The notes: generated from the sequence alone by a model not told the origin. Numbered from the stretch's first letter, positions 53,953 through 62,430 are shown. The stretch: DNA of 64,000 bases from Croceicoccus sp. (GCA_002694745.1 NZMY01000034.1:92462-156461), one strand, 5' to 3'. Made by a program: numbers and translations.

Positions 53953-54834
53953 TCAGCGCGCGGCGATGGCCTCGGCGCGGGCGATCAAGGCGCGTGCCTC
54001 GTCGCGGTGGAGTTCCTCGGCCATCTGGCCGTTGACGGTGACGACCGCCTTCCCCGCATTGGCAGGATCGTCGAACGCCGCGACGATGGCGCGCGCTTCG
54101 GCGAGTTCGTCTTCGCCGGGGGCGAACGCCTCGTTCGCGGCCTCGATCTGCGAGGGATGGATCAGCATCTTGCCGTCGAAGCCGAACTGGCGGCCCTGAC
54201 GGCATTCGGCGCGCAGGCGCTCGTCCTCTCCGATCGCGTTCAGCACGCTGTCGATGGCGAGCAGCCCGTGCGCCCGCGCCGCCATCACGCATTGCGACAG
54301 CACGGGGACCAGCGCCTCGCGCCCCGGCGTGCGGATCATGCCGGTGTCCTTGGACAGATCGTTCGCGCCCAGTACCAGCGCGCCCAGCGGCGTGATCCGC
54401 GCCATGCGGGCAATACGCTCCAGCGCGAGGACCGAGGCCGCGGTTTCGACCATCACCCACAGCGACACGTGCGAGGCGAAGCCCGCGGTGGCCATGGCGC
54501 CCGAAATGGCTTTGACATCCTCTGCCGAAACGACCTTGGGGACGAGGATTGCGTCGAGCGGGCTGCGCGACAGCGCGCGCAGATCGTCGGTGCCCCATGC
54601 GCCGTCCAGCGGGTTGATCCGCACGACGCGGTGGCGCGGTTCAAGCCCGCCTTGCGCCAGGGTCTGCGCGACCATCTGGCGCGCTTCGGCCTTGCTTTCG
54701 GCGGCGACGGCATCCTCAAGGTCGAAGATCACGCAGTCGCAGGCGAGGCCGCGCGCCTTTTCCAGCGCACGGGCATTGGACCCCGGCATGGACAGCGCGG
54801 AGCGGACGATCGGCATATCGGCGGAAACGGGCAT
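53953..54834 (-). CDS. HpcH/HpaI-CitE-family CoA-ester lyase
   Basis: A 293-aa TIM-barrel protein of the CitE-like family: 'RSALSMPGSNARALEKARGLACDCVIFDLEDAVAAESKAEAR', 'VVRINPLDGAWGTDDL', 'LDAILVPKV', 'LWVMVETAASVLALERIA', 'LGALVLGANDLSKDTG' and 'GFDGKMLIHPSQIEAANEAFAPG'. Members cleave malyl-, citramalyl- or citryl-CoA using Mg bound by the conserved Glu and Asp. No lyase partners are nearby, so this is a stand-alone CitE-like or malyl-CoA lyase-like enzyme of open specificity. Confidence 0.88.
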   Translation of the reverse strand: MPVSADMPIVRSALSMPGSNARALEKARGLACDCVIFDLEDAVAAESKAEARQMVAQTLAQGGLEPRHRVVRINPLDGAWGTDDLRALSRSPLDAILVPKVVSAEDVKAISGAMATAGFASHVSLWVMVETAASVLALERIARMARITPLGALVLGANDLSKDTGMIRTPGREALVPVLSQCVMAARAHGLLAIDSVLNAIGEDERLRAECRQGRQFGFDGKMLIHPSQIEAANEAFAPGEDELAEARAIVAAFDDPANAGKAVVTVNGQMAEELHRDEARALIARAEAIAAR

Positions 54835-54860
54835 GATGTCGGCGGGTGGGTGGCCCCTCC

Positions 54861-55343
54861 CTAGATGATATAGCGCATGCGGATCGACTGGTTCACGCCC
54901 TTGGCATCGACGTCGAAGGCGGCGTCCTTGAAGCTGGGCGGACCCATCCGTAGCGGCGCGTCGCGTGAAAAGCCAAAGCCCTCGCGCGGGATCATCAGCG
55001 CCTTGTCGATCTTTCCATTGCCGTTTTCGTCATGCAGCAGCGCAATGGCATATCGGCCATTGGGCACGTCGGGAAAGCTGAACTCGACACGCTCTGCCGC
55101 GGGAAGCGTCAGCGTGCGGCCGCGGCCCGCGCTGCAATCGGGAAAGCTGTCGCGGCCCGGCGCGAGGCAGGCATGCACCTCGCCCTTGGTGGAACGCAGG
55201 TCGGTGACGGTCACATGGATCGTCCCGGCGCGCGCCGCGGTCGCGGCGGTCGGCAAGGCGCCCGAACTGGCCAAACCCGAGGTGGTGAGGCCGGAGCTGG
55301 TCGCGAGGGCTGCCAGTGATGCAAGCATCAAACGCAATTTCAT
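54861..55343 (-). CDS. DUF2141 periplasmic protein
   Basis: A 160-aa exported protein with an N-terminal signal ('MKLRLMLASLAALATSSG') and a DUF2141 Ig-like fold: 'VTVTDLRSTKGEVHACLA', 'VEFSFPDVPNGRYAIALLHDENGNGKIDKALMIPREGFGFSRDAP'. The 'HDENGNGKID' loop looks like a calcium-binding loop. Function unknown. Its first ATG overlaps the stop of the fatty acid hydroxylase gene by four bases. Confidence 0.85.
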   Translation of the reverse strand: MKLRLMLASLAALATSSGLTTSGLASSGALPTAATAARAGTIHVTVTDLRSTKGEVHACLAPGRDSFPDCSAGRGRTLTLPAAERVEFSFPDVPNGRYAIALLHDENGNGKIDKALMIPREGFGFSRDAPLRMGPPSFKDAAFDVDAKGVNQSIRMRYII

Positions 55344-56107
55344 CGAACGTCCCATCCTTCTGCCGCGAGGCCCCGGTCGGTGCCGCAAAGGCGGTCCCAG
55401 AACCGGAAATAGAGCCCGTAGTTGCAGCTGTATCTGTCATGGTGAAGCTGGTGGTGGCTGGCGGTGATCAGCGCGCCGCCTGCGCGCGAGCGGACAAGCG
55501 CGCGGGGAAACAATTCCCACCCCATATGGTTGGTGACCCCCATCAAGGTCATGATCGCCAGAACGGCGCCCAGCACCCCGATATGGATCGGGACCAGGAA
55601 GACGAGAGCGGGGATGACGATCGCGCCGGTCACCGCCTCGACCGGGTGGAACGCCATCGCGGCCCAGGCCGTGGGCGGGCGGCTGGCGTGATGGACGGCA
55701 TGCGCGATCCGGAACAGGCGCGGCTGATGCATGGCGCGGTGGGTCCAGTAGAACCAGCTGTCATGCGCGAACAGATAGACGAACAGCGATACCGGCATCC
55801 ACCACAGCGGAAAGGCCTGTGGATCGGTGTAGATCCGGGTCCAGCCATGCGCCTGCCAGCCCCATGCGACGATGCCCGCCGGAATGCCGTAGATCGCCGC
55901 GGAGGCGAGCGACCAGCCGATCTCTCGCCTGATCTGGGGGTTGAGGCCCGCATAGAGGCCCGGGCGCACCGAACGGGTGGCCAGCGCAAAGGCGCCGCTG
56001 GTCGCCAGATAGCGCAGGGCGACGATCGCGACCATGACCAGCACCGACAGCAGCGCGGCCAGTGTTCCAGCCTCTGTAGGAAGATGCGGAGCCATGGCTG
56101 CGTGCAT
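55340..56107 (-). CDS. Sterol desaturase / fatty acid hydroxylase family protein
   Basis: A 255-aa integral membrane di-iron oxygenase. Several helices flank the His clusters 'HDSWFYWTHRAMH', 'HAVHHASRPPTAWAAMAFHPVEA' and 'ASHHQLHHDRYSCNYGLYFRFWDRLCGTD', the order used in the family to bind two iron atoms. It may hydroxylate a fatty acid, carotenoid or hopanoid-like lipid; the substrate is undetermined. The ATG at 56107 is preferred to a GTG nine bases earlier. Probably cotranscribed with the DUF2141 gene. Confidence 0.88.
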   Translation of the reverse strand: MHAAMAPHLPTEAGTLAALLSVLVMVAIVALRYLATSGAFALATRSVRPGLYAGLNPQIRREIGWSLASAAIYGIPAGIVAWGWQAHGWTRIYTDPQAFPLWWMPVSLFVYLFAHDSWFYWTHRAMHQPRLFRIAHAVHHASRPPTAWAAMAFHPVEAVTGAIVIPALVFLVPIHIGVLGAVLAIMTLMGVTNHMGWELFPRALVRSRAGGALITASHHQLHHDRYSCNYGLYFRFWDRLCGTDRGLAAEGWDVR

Positions 56108-56195
56108 AGCGTGCACTGCAGCACAAGCCTAGTGGCGACGCAGAAGTCGGGAAATCAACGAGAAAACTGTGTCCGGCCCGTCACGGCGTTTCGCG

Positions 56196-56699
56196 TCAGG
56201 CCAGTTCGCTGTTGCCCCATTGGGCGCAGGCGCTGTCGATCTCTACCTGCCGGCGGCGCATCGCAGCGCGGGCGAGCCGTTCGACCTGTGCCTTGCGCCG
56301 CGCGGGCGCAAGCTTGAGCAGCGGGGCGGGGCGGCAAATCTCGGCGTCGTAGCCGTCGGCGACGATCACGCCGCAGCGTTCGGGCAGAAAATTCCCGCCC
56401 TCAAGACAAAGGCGGTCGAGCGTGGGCGGCAGGCCCCAGAAGAAACGGTCGCAGAATTCGAGATAATCGGGCCATTTCGCATCGCCCATCAGATCGCCGC
56501 GCGCGACCTTTATCTCGACAATGACGATATGGCCCTTGGCATCGACGCCCATCAGATCGGCGCGGCGGCCGCCGGGCAGCATCATTTCGGGAATGCACCA
56601 GATATCGTTGCGCGCGAACAGCCGGCAGATGCCCCGCGCGACGTCGCATGCGGTATGCGGCTGGGAAAGCGGGACGGCGGCAAGCGGCGAATCGTGCAT
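56196..56699 (-). CDS. mmcB: MmcB-family DNA repair protein
   Basis: A 167-aa PDDEXK-like nuclease-fold protein. 'ARGICRLFARNDIWCIPEMMLPGGRRADLMGVDAKGHIVIVEIKVARGD' contains the D-ExK core (D of 'RADLMG', E-x-K of 'VEIKVA'), and 'WPDYLEFCDRFFWGLPP' is MmcB-typical. In Caulobacter, MmcB contributes to mitomycin C tolerance. It is complete and of normal length, and lies on the core side of the tRNA-Arg island boundary. Confidence 0.88.
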   Translation of the reverse strand: MHDSPLAAVPLSQPHTACDVARGICRLFARNDIWCIPEMMLPGGRRADLMGVDAKGHIVIVEIKVARGDLMGDAKWPDYLEFCDRFFWGLPPTLDRLCLEGGNFLPERCGVIVADGYDAEICRPAPLLKLAPARRKAQVERLARAAMRRRQVEIDSACAQWGNSELA

Positions 56700-56740
56700 G
56701 CCCGCAGTCTAGTGAACAGAAAGGGAACGGGCAAGCGCCG

Positions 56741-57151
56741 TCAGCGCGTGTGGCCGACCAGTCGTCCCCGCTCGCGCTCAAACCGTTTGAGCAGGGCGCG
56801 GGCCGCGATCTTGCCGTCGGCGCCATGCTCGCGCGCCTGCAGCACGGCGTAGAGCCCGGTTTCCAGCATCGAGCACAAATCGCCAAGCACCGCCTCGATC
56901 GACTGATCGCGCGAGGCAGGAATGGCAACGGGATAGAGGCTGGCATGCCGCTCGGTTCCCGGCACGCTGGATCCGGTGAGCGCGGCAAGCGCGCCGGCTG
57001 CGCGGTGCAGCGCGGCCCAGCGTGGGGCCAGCGGATCCTCTGCGCCGCCTGAACGGGCGTCCTGTGAACCTCGTGCGCGGGCAGGTGCCGAGGCGCTGGC
57101 GACATGATCGACGCGGTCGAAGTCGTCGGAGAAATCGGGCATTGCGTTCAT
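56741..57151 (-). CDS. Hypothetical soluble protein
   Basis: A 136-aa protein: an acidic, probably disordered first third ('MNAMPDFSDDFDRVDHVASAS'), then helices with 'WAALHRAAGALAALTG' and 'EAVLGDLCSMLETGLYAVLQAREHG'. No known family is recognised, but codon usage is that of the core genome and homologues are likely restricted to this lineage. It is the last core gene before the tRNA-Arg region. Confidence 0.6.
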   Translation of the reverse strand: MNAMPDFSDDFDRVDHVASASAPARARGSQDARSGGAEDPLAPRWAALHRAAGALAALTGSSVPGTERHASLYPVAIPASRDQSIEAVLGDLCSMLETGLYAVLQAREHGADGKIAARALLKRFERERGRLVGHTR

Positions 57152-57357
57152 GACCGATTCTCATGCCCGCCGACCGGTTTATTTCCTCTTAATTTGGCCC
57201 CCTTCGGCGTGGGTTGTCCCGGAACGGGCCAGTTCCCCGAAGCGGCTTTGGCACGCGAAGCGCAAGAGCCGCTCGACTGCCGAAAGGGGATCGCGCCGAA
57301 AGGGACTGGCGCGGCTCAAAGCCTGCTGCTAAGCGCCTGCCCACCGGCAAACAGAGC

Positions 57358-57406
57358 GCACCCATAGCTCAGCTGGATAGAGCGCTGCCCTCCGAAGGCA
57401 GGTGTC
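57358..57406 (+). pseudogene. Truncated tRNA-Arg(CCG), 5' half
   Basis: Acceptor 5' strand GCACCCA, D arm GCTCAGCTGGATAGAGC and a full anticodon arm CTGCC-CTCCGAA-GGCAG (anticodon CCG) are intact. After GGTGTC the T arm and acceptor 3' strand are missing and replaced by AT-rich sequence. This is the left half of a tRNA-Arg gene broken by recombination. Its anticodon stem differs from the complete copy 120 bases downstream, so it is a separate allele rather than a fresh duplicate. Confidence 0.85.
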
Positions 57407-57499
57407 AAGGCTTGATGAATAACAATTTTTAGAGGTAATGTATTAAATTTCAATAACTTACAAAAGCTCACTTGATGGGGTTCACATTGCAATCCTTTC

Positions 57500-57520
57500 C
57501 GCGTAAGCATCGCGTAAGCA
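57500..57520 (+). repeat. Tandem 10-bp direct repeat beside tRNA-Arg
   Basis: CGCGTAAGCA occurs at 57500-57509 and 57511-57520, separated by one T and four bases before the intact tRNA. Short tandem repeats next to a tRNA att site may be recombinase arm sites or part of a lost integrase gene. Confidence 0.5.
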
Positions 57521-57524
57521 CGAG

Positions 57525-57601
57525 GCACCCGTAGCTCAGCTGGATAGAGTGTCGCCCTCCGAAGGCGAAGGTCACTGGTTCGAATCCAGTCGGGTGCGCC
57601 A
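57525..57601 (+). tRNA. tRNA-Arg(CCG), complete with CCA
   Basis: A 77-nt cloverleaf. Acceptor GCACCCG/CGGGTGC, D stem GCTC/GAGT (one wobble), anticodon stem TCGCC/GGCGA with loop CTCCGAA (anticodon CCG, reading CGG), T arm ACTGG-TTCGAAT-CCAGT, discriminator G and encoded CCA. The acceptor (position 7) and the anticodon stem differ from the broken copy upstream, so this gene was probably brought in and restores Arg(CCG) function. Confidence 0.95.
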
Positions 57602-57943
57602 TTTCCTTGGTATTAAGTAGCAAGCGTACAAAGCGATAAGATGCTAATTTCGCTATCTCATCGCGCATGGAAATCACAAGCTTTGACGTACCACTTGAGG
57701 ACTACCCGTTCTTACGATTGAACGCATGAAATCCCACATCGACCACTGCGTCCGGTGTGCTTTGTCAAAAGGGGCTGCGAGCGTCGATTCTAATTGAGCT
57801 TCCCGACTGTTTCTTTTGGCGGATTTCTGGGCTTTCCCGCCGGAAAAGACTTGGCCTTTCGTCCGTGCGACGAGAGCGCGGGCGAGGCCAGTCTTCTATG
57901 AATGTTCCCAGGAGGGAACCAGAAGCCATCAACAATTGGAGAA
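57602..57943. other. Gene-poor stretch after tRNA-Arg
   Basis: A 342-base segment of mixed composition. Short open frames occur on both strands but none has a good start signal, recognisable motif or consistent codon usage. Frames antisense to the tRNA are spurious. No feature is assigned. Confidence 0.5.
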
Positions 57944-58132
57944 CTACCGGACCCGTAAATCGATGCGGTCTGGTTCGCCACATTCGGCCCCAAACGTCCT
58001 TTGGTCTTTCGCCAGTTCTGCGGCATCCTCGCTGATTGGTTTTCGGCCCTCGATATGTTCGAGGACCGGGGTCTCTTCCGCGTCATGCGCGCTACTGGTG
58101 AGGTCGAGCGTGACACGAGCCGATTTCATCAC
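57944..58132 (-). CDS. Small soluble ORF after the copper-linked cytochrome b gene
   Basis: A 62-aa acidic frame ('MMKSARVTLDLTSSAHDAE', 'ISEDAAELAKDQRTFGAECGEPDRIDL'). Its ATG overlaps the cytochrome b stop by four bases, which argues for translational coupling to the copper operon. It has no known motif, no signal and few cysteines. It might be a real small partner protein or chance readthrough. Confidence 0.35.
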   Translation of the reverse strand: MMKSARVTLDLTSSAHDAEETPVLEHIEGRKPISEDAAELAKDQRTFGAECGEPDRIDLRVR

Positions 58133-58710
58133 GGTTTGCGGGACCGAAAGATGAACATGTTCCTTAGCACTGGATCATGCGCGAATTCATGCACCAGACT
58201 CATCAACACATGTCCGCCGAAATATATCCACATCGGGAGGCCCAGTGCCTCGTGCACCCCAAGCGCCCAGCTCTGGTCGTAGAAATAACCAAGCGTGCCC
58301 GTCGCCGCCAAGGCAAGAGCGATTAATGCGCCAAGGCCATGGAAGGCATTGGCCAGCGGCTGATCATCGCTGATCGGCAGCTTGCCGCCCCGAAGGATCG
58401 CCAGATGCGCCTTGGTATCGGCCCACAATGCGGCAAGCCGACGACCAGATAGATAAGGGAACCAGTCACCAAGACTAGGTTCGCGGCGCCGGAAGACGGC
58501 CCATAGCCAGAACAGGACCAATCCGCCGAGAGCGACCAGTCCGGCCTTTTCATGCACTTCAAACCAGAAATCACCCGGCTTTCCGCCCTTTGGATAAGTC
58601 ATGAACAAACTGATGACAAGCGCTGCGGTGACCGCCATTACCGTAACTAGATGAAGAAAGCGCGTCAGGTTCGAATAGTACTGTGTATTACCTGGTTTCT
58701 CTACTTTCAT
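58129..58710 (-). CDS. Cytochrome b561-like (Ni-Fe hydrogenase cytochrome b type) membrane protein
   Basis: A 193-aa four-helix membrane protein. Candidate heme His residues are in 'LTRFLHLVTVMAVTAALVISL', 'FWFEVHEKAGLVALGGLVLFWLWAV', 'AFHGLGALIALALAATGTLGYFY' and 'GVHEALGLPMWIYFGGHVLMSLVHEFAHD'. This is the cytochrome b/b6 fold that passes electrons from the quinone pool. GAGAGGA ahead of the ATG supports the start. It lies downstream of copB and may feed electrons to periplasmic copper redox chemistry; that link is inferred from position. Confidence 0.85.
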   Translation of the reverse strand: MKVEKPGNTQYYSNLTRFLHLVTVMAVTAALVISLFMTYPKGGKPGDFWFEVHEKAGLVALGGLVLFWLWAVFRRREPSLGDWFPYLSGRRLAALWADTKAHLAILRGGKLPISDDQPLANAFHGLGALIALALAATGTLGYFYDQSWALGVHEALGLPMWIYFGGHVLMSLVHEFAHDPVLRNMFIFRSRKP

Positions 58711-59102
58711 ACGATAATTTCCTCTCGTGGGATGTCCGTCAGCCGATAGCCTGGCCGACCAGCTTCCTATTGCAAACGGTGCAGTTGCAGCGACGCTGCC
58801 AATCGCTAATTGTCGCAGTGAGATATGCCAGCGTCCCCGACCTGTTAGGAGCGCGCAGGCGACCTCGAAAACCAGCAAACTCATTCTGGTCGCTATAAAC
58901 GCTTTGCCCTCCTTTCAGCGCCATATGAATAGGAGAGATGTCGCCCCGCCAAAAGTGAACAGGCCGCACGATGTCAGCGCAACGGTCATGGGGGATTCGT
59001 AAAGATCGCTCCGGACGATCCCTAACCCCACCTTCGGAAGTGTATCCAGCACCGGCCCAGGCCCAAGCAGATGTGACGGTCTTCATTTGTTGTTTCTCAA
59101 AC
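58711..59102. other. Probable gene remnant between copB and cytochrome b
   Basis: A 392-base gap. On the minus strand two short hydrophobic frames are visible in different phases (about 59070-58915, ending 'VALTSCGLFTFGGATSLLFIWR', and about 58884-58711, 'MSLLVFEVACALLTGRG'). They lack consistent starts and overlap a third frame. They look like remains of a small membrane or periplasmic protein broken by frameshifts. A strong AAGGAGG stands at about 58915, without a start codon at the right distance. Confidence 0.4.
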
Positions 59103-60278
59103 TTAGAACCAGAACCGGAGACCAACTACGTAGCTCGTCACGCTCGGGTCTTCGCCAGCCGCGCGTGCAAAATCGGCGCTTCTGCCAACTTTCCAACCCT
59201 GAGCGATGCCGATATAGGGTGCAAATTCGCGTACGAATTCATACCGCAAGCGAATTCCCGGTTCGATCCGGTCGATGCCGGCGCCGATGCCCAATTCGGG
59301 CACGTCTTGAGCGGCAAGGTTAACCTCCACCCGTGGCGTGAGAATCAGACGCTGGGTAATTCTCTGGTCCAGTTCAGCCTCGAAACGAGCGGTGATATCT
59401 CCGGTGTTAGAGAGAAACGCTGCTCCGAGAATATCGAACTTGTAGGGAGCCAAACCCTGAAAGCCGACCACACCATAGGTCCGCTTCGGTCCGGTCAAAT
59501 CCTGGCGGATACCTGCCTGGAAATCAAAGAAGGGGGCAATGGCCCGGCTCCACAGTCCCTGAACCTCGGCACTTTCAACTTTATTGCCGAACGCACCTTC
59601 GCCTTCAGATCGGAACCAGAACTTGTCGATGTCGCCGCCATAATAGCCCTGAACATCCCACAAATAGCCATCCGTGCCTTCGCGCGCACGATATTCGAGG
59701 CGGTCGCCCTGGATCCACAGTCGCTTGCCGCCGTCGGTCTCGCGGATCAGTTCCTGCCGGGCTTCGTTCATGGCTTCCTCGCCCCAGATCGGAATCGCCG
59801 CGCGGGCAGGCCCGCTTCCGGCTTCGGGCGGAGGAGGAAGTAGAGGAATGTCAGCGCCGGAATTCATCTGCATAGCGGAGTGGTCTATACCCTGCATGCC
59901 CTGCGCGCGTGCTGGAGCATCGGTCATTGTGCCGTGATCCATCCTTGGGACCTGCTGCCCGGATTGGTTGATGGGCATCGCCATGCCCGTTTGCCCTTCG
60001 GCCATAGGCATCGCACCGTGGTTCATCTGCGAACGATCCATGCTCCCATGATCCATTTCGACCTCAGCTTCAGGTTTAGGTTTGCAGGCGCCATCCGGGA
60101 CGGTGTGGCCCATTGCGCGATGGCGCTGTGCCTCTTGAGCACATTGCTGCGCTGCTTGCCCCGCACTCTGCTGTGGCTGAGCCATGTCATGCCCGGTGTG
60201 CTGCTGTGCCGATACCGGCGATACCAACGCGGTTCCCGCAGCGAGCGATACGATCGTGCTTACAACAAAAGTCTTCAT
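59103..60278 (-). CDS. copB: Copper resistance protein B, outer membrane
   Basis: A 391-aa CopB/PcoB. A signal peptide ('MKTFVVSTIVSLAAGTALVSPVSA') is followed by a long Met/His-rich N-terminal region (about 25-140, many 'MDHGSM', 'MNHGAM', 'IDHSAMQM' repeats) that should bind copper. The outer-membrane beta-barrel domain follows (about 170-391; 'LWIQGDRLEYRAREG', 'GIRQDLTGPKRTYGVVGFQGLAPY', 'RYEFVREFAPYIGIAQGWKVG') and ends in the barrel-final 'YVVGLRFWF'. Its start overlaps the copA stop by four bases. Confidence 0.93.
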   Translation of the reverse strand: MKTFVVSTIVSLAAGTALVSPVSAQQHTGHDMAQPQQSAGQAAQQCAQEAQRHRAMGHTVPDGACKPKPEAEVEMDHGSMDRSQMNHGAMPMAEGQTGMAMPINQSGQQVPRMDHGTMTDAPARAQGMQGIDHSAMQMNSGADIPLLPPPPEAGSGPARAAIPIWGEEAMNEARQELIRETDGGKRLWIQGDRLEYRAREGTDGYLWDVQGYYGGDIDKFWFRSEGEGAFGNKVESAEVQGLWSRAIAPFFDFQAGIRQDLTGPKRTYGVVGFQGLAPYKFDILGAAFLSNTGDITARFEAELDQRITQRLILTPRVEVNLAAQDVPELGIGAGIDRIEPGIRLRYEFVREFAPYIGIAQGWKVGRSADFARAAGEDPSVTSYVVGLRFWF

Positions 60279-62029
60279 GCTTCGTCTCCGGCAGGATTGG
60301 CAACGGTGACGATCTGGAACATCCCGGCGACCAAATGATAGAGGATATGGCAGTGAAAGGCCCAGTCACCGGGTTCGTCAGCGGTCAGGTCAAACTCCAC
60401 ACTACCGCCGGGCTGGACATTGACCGTGTGCTTCAGCGGCTGCCGGTCGGCGGGCGCGCCATTGACCAGTTCGAAGAAATGCCCGTGCAAATGGATCGGG
60501 TGCGTCATCATCGTGTCGTTGATCAGCTTGACACGCACGCGTTCATTATAGGCAAAGCGGATCGGGTCGTCGGAGACGGCTGAGAACTTCTTGCCGTCGA
60601 ACGACCACATGTAGCGCTCCATGTTACTGGTGAGATGGAGTTCCATCCGCCGCGAGGGAATCCGCCGGTCAGCATTGGGGGTGAGCGCGCGCAGTTTGCG
60701 ATAGTTGAGCGTTCGGTGCGGGACATCGGAAAGGCCAACGCCTGGGTCTCCGGTGCGGTCGACAGGGTTTGCTGACACCATTGCAAGCCCCGGGCCCACC
60801 TCGACGTCCGCTGGCAATCTGGACGTATCGCGCATTCCCGGTCGGGCCGCTCCTTGGCCGCTCGAATTTCCGGGCATGCTTTCTGAGCCGCCCCCCATAC
60901 CAGCCATACCGGCCATGCCGCCCATGCCCATATCTGCCATGGTCAGCAACGGCGGGTCGCGCAGCGGTGGAATCGCTGCGCGCGCGCCGGGCGCAGACGC
61001 TAGTGTCGCAACCCCCATGCCAGACCGGTCCATCGATTCAGCTACCATCGTGTAAGCGGCGTCATTGCCCGGGGTCACAATCACATCATAAGTTTCTGCA
61101 ATGCCTATCTGGAATTCATCCACTTCGACCGGCTCGACATTTTGCCCATCGGCCTGAACCACGGTCATAGGGAGACCGGGTATACGGATGTTGAAATAGG
61201 TGGCGGCACCAGAATTTATGAAACGCAATCGAACGCGTTCGCCGGGCTGGAAGTTGAATTCAAGATTGTCCGCCGGTCCGTGGCCATTGATGAGATAAGT
61301 GAACGTGGATCCCGTAATATCTAATATATCAACGGGCGACATTCGCATCCTTGCCCAATTCCTTCTCTGTGCTCCACTAAGCGGGTAGTCATCCGTCCAT
61401 GTTGGTTGCTCGTAGTTGAAATAATCAGCACTCTTTTTCAATTTGTCGTAAAGCACATTTGGATCTGTCTCGCTGAATTCGCTCAGCACCACGATATATT
61501 CGCGGTCCGCCTGCACCGGATCGGGTCCTGCCGGATCGACAACTATCGGACCATAATGACCCGCCTGTTCCTGCAGGCCGCTGTGCGAATGCCACCAGTA
61601 CGTGCCCGATTGCCGCACGGGGAATTCTGCAGTGAAGGTCTCACCCGGCTTGACGCCGGGGAAACTAACGCCTGGCACACCATCGAGCTGGAAGGGGACC
61701 AGGAGCCCGTGCCAATGGATCGAGGTATCTTCCTCTAGCTGGTTGTGAACGTTGAGGCGGACGGTGGTCCCCTCACGCAGGCGGAGGAGCGGCCCCGGGA
61801 TGCTCCCATTGACGGCAATCGCGCCGCCACGCCTGTTGCCAGTGGAGAAAGCCGAGCGGGCAACTGTCAGGTCTATGTTGGAGCCGCTCACCTCATCAAA
61901 GCCCTTGCGAGCAACCCCGGAAAGCAGGTCACCACCGCGAGCCCAAGCCGGAACCGCACCGGCCAGGCCCAGCAGACCCATTCCGGTAGCTCCTGCCCCA
62001 AGAAGTTTGCGTCGATTAACGGTGATCAT
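60275..62029 (-). CDS. copA: Copper resistance multicopper oxidase CopA
   Basis: A 584-aa periplasmic multicopper oxidase exported by Tat: 'MITVNRRKLLGAGATGMGLLG' has the twin-arginine RRKLLG motif. Copper sites are in the standard four clusters: 'SIHWHGLLVPFQ', 'YWWHSHSGLQEQ', 'HPIHLHGHFFEL' and 'DWAFHCHILYHLVAGM'. A Met-rich insert ('MADMGMGGMAGMAGMGGG') lies between domains and probably binds cuprous ion. It oxidises Cu(I) and sequesters copper. First gene of the copA-copB-cytochrome b operon; the IS remnant lies just upstream. Confidence 0.95.
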   Translation of the reverse strand: MITVNRRKLLGAGATGMGLLGLAGAVPAWARGGDLLSGVARKGFDEVSGSNIDLTVARSAFSTGNRRGGAIAVNGSIPGPLLRLREGTTVRLNVHNQLEEDTSIHWHGLLVPFQLDGVPGVSFPGVKPGETFTAEFPVRQSGTYWWHSHSGLQEQAGHYGPIVVDPAGPDPVQADREYIVVLSEFSETDPNVLYDKLKKSADYFNYEQPTWTDDYPLSGAQRRNWARMRMSPVDILDITGSTFTYLINGHGPADNLEFNFQPGERVRLRFINSGAATYFNIRIPGLPMTVVQADGQNVEPVEVDEFQIGIAETYDVIVTPGNDAAYTMVAESMDRSGMGVATLASAPGARAAIPPLRDPPLLTMADMGMGGMAGMAGMGGGSESMPGNSSGQGAARPGMRDTSRLPADVEVGPGLAMVSANPVDRTGDPGVGLSDVPHRTLNYRKLRALTPNADRRIPSRRMELHLTSNMERYMWSFDGKKFSAVSDDPIRFAYNERVRVKLINDTMMTHPIHLHGHFFELVNGAPADRQPLKHTVNVQPGGSVEFDLTADEPGDWAFHCHILYHLVAGMFQIVTVANPAGDEA

Positions 62030-62105
62030 AGTACCAGCCCCTCGTCTCAAAATGCCATTCACTTAACACATACGCGGAGGATCGGACTAACCCTCATCTT
62101 TTTCT

Positions 62106-62430
62106 AGGCTCAGGACTCATTGATTGAGCCAGAAGATGACGGCTGCGGCGATGCAGATGGCGGAGATGAAGGTGTGGGCGGATCGGTCGTATCGGGTGTG
62201 GATGCGGCGCCGGTCCTTGAGTTTGCCGAACATGTTCTCGATCCTGTGGCGCTGGCGGTAGAGCACCGGATCGTGCAGGATTGGTACCCTTCGATTGGCT
62301 TTTGACGGGATACGGGCGGCAATGCCGCGCTCGGCCAAGGCATCGCGGAACCAGTCGGCATCGCACCCCGGTCGGCCAGCAACGCGTTGACCTTGGGCAA
62401 GGCCTCGATCATCAGTGCCGCGCCCTTGTA
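62106..62430 (-). mobile_element. Truncated, frameshifted IS5-family transposase
   Basis: Minus-strand frames give the C-terminal part of an IS5/IS427-type transposase: 'DADWFRDALAERGI', 'RQRHRIENMFGKLKDRRRIH', 'HTFISAICIAAAVIFWLNQ'. The first part ('DYKGAALMIEALPKVNALLADRG') is in another frame, so there is at least one frameshift. The N-terminal half is missing. GGCTCAGGACTC near 62106-62118 may be the right terminal repeat, next to a CTAG-type target sequence. This copy is dead but marks past transposition directly ahead of copA. Confidence 0.8.

Noticed and set aside
57468..57677. Short minus-strand frames reading across the tRNA-Arg copies
   Set aside because: These are translations of antisense tRNA ('[14 protein letters not shown]'-like peptides), a well-known annotation artefact.
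62281..62430. N-terminal 50 codons of the toxin-like frame
   Set aside because: This part is the complement of the transposase coding sequence, so it is not a true toxin N-terminus. The toxin fragment was started at 62431 instead.
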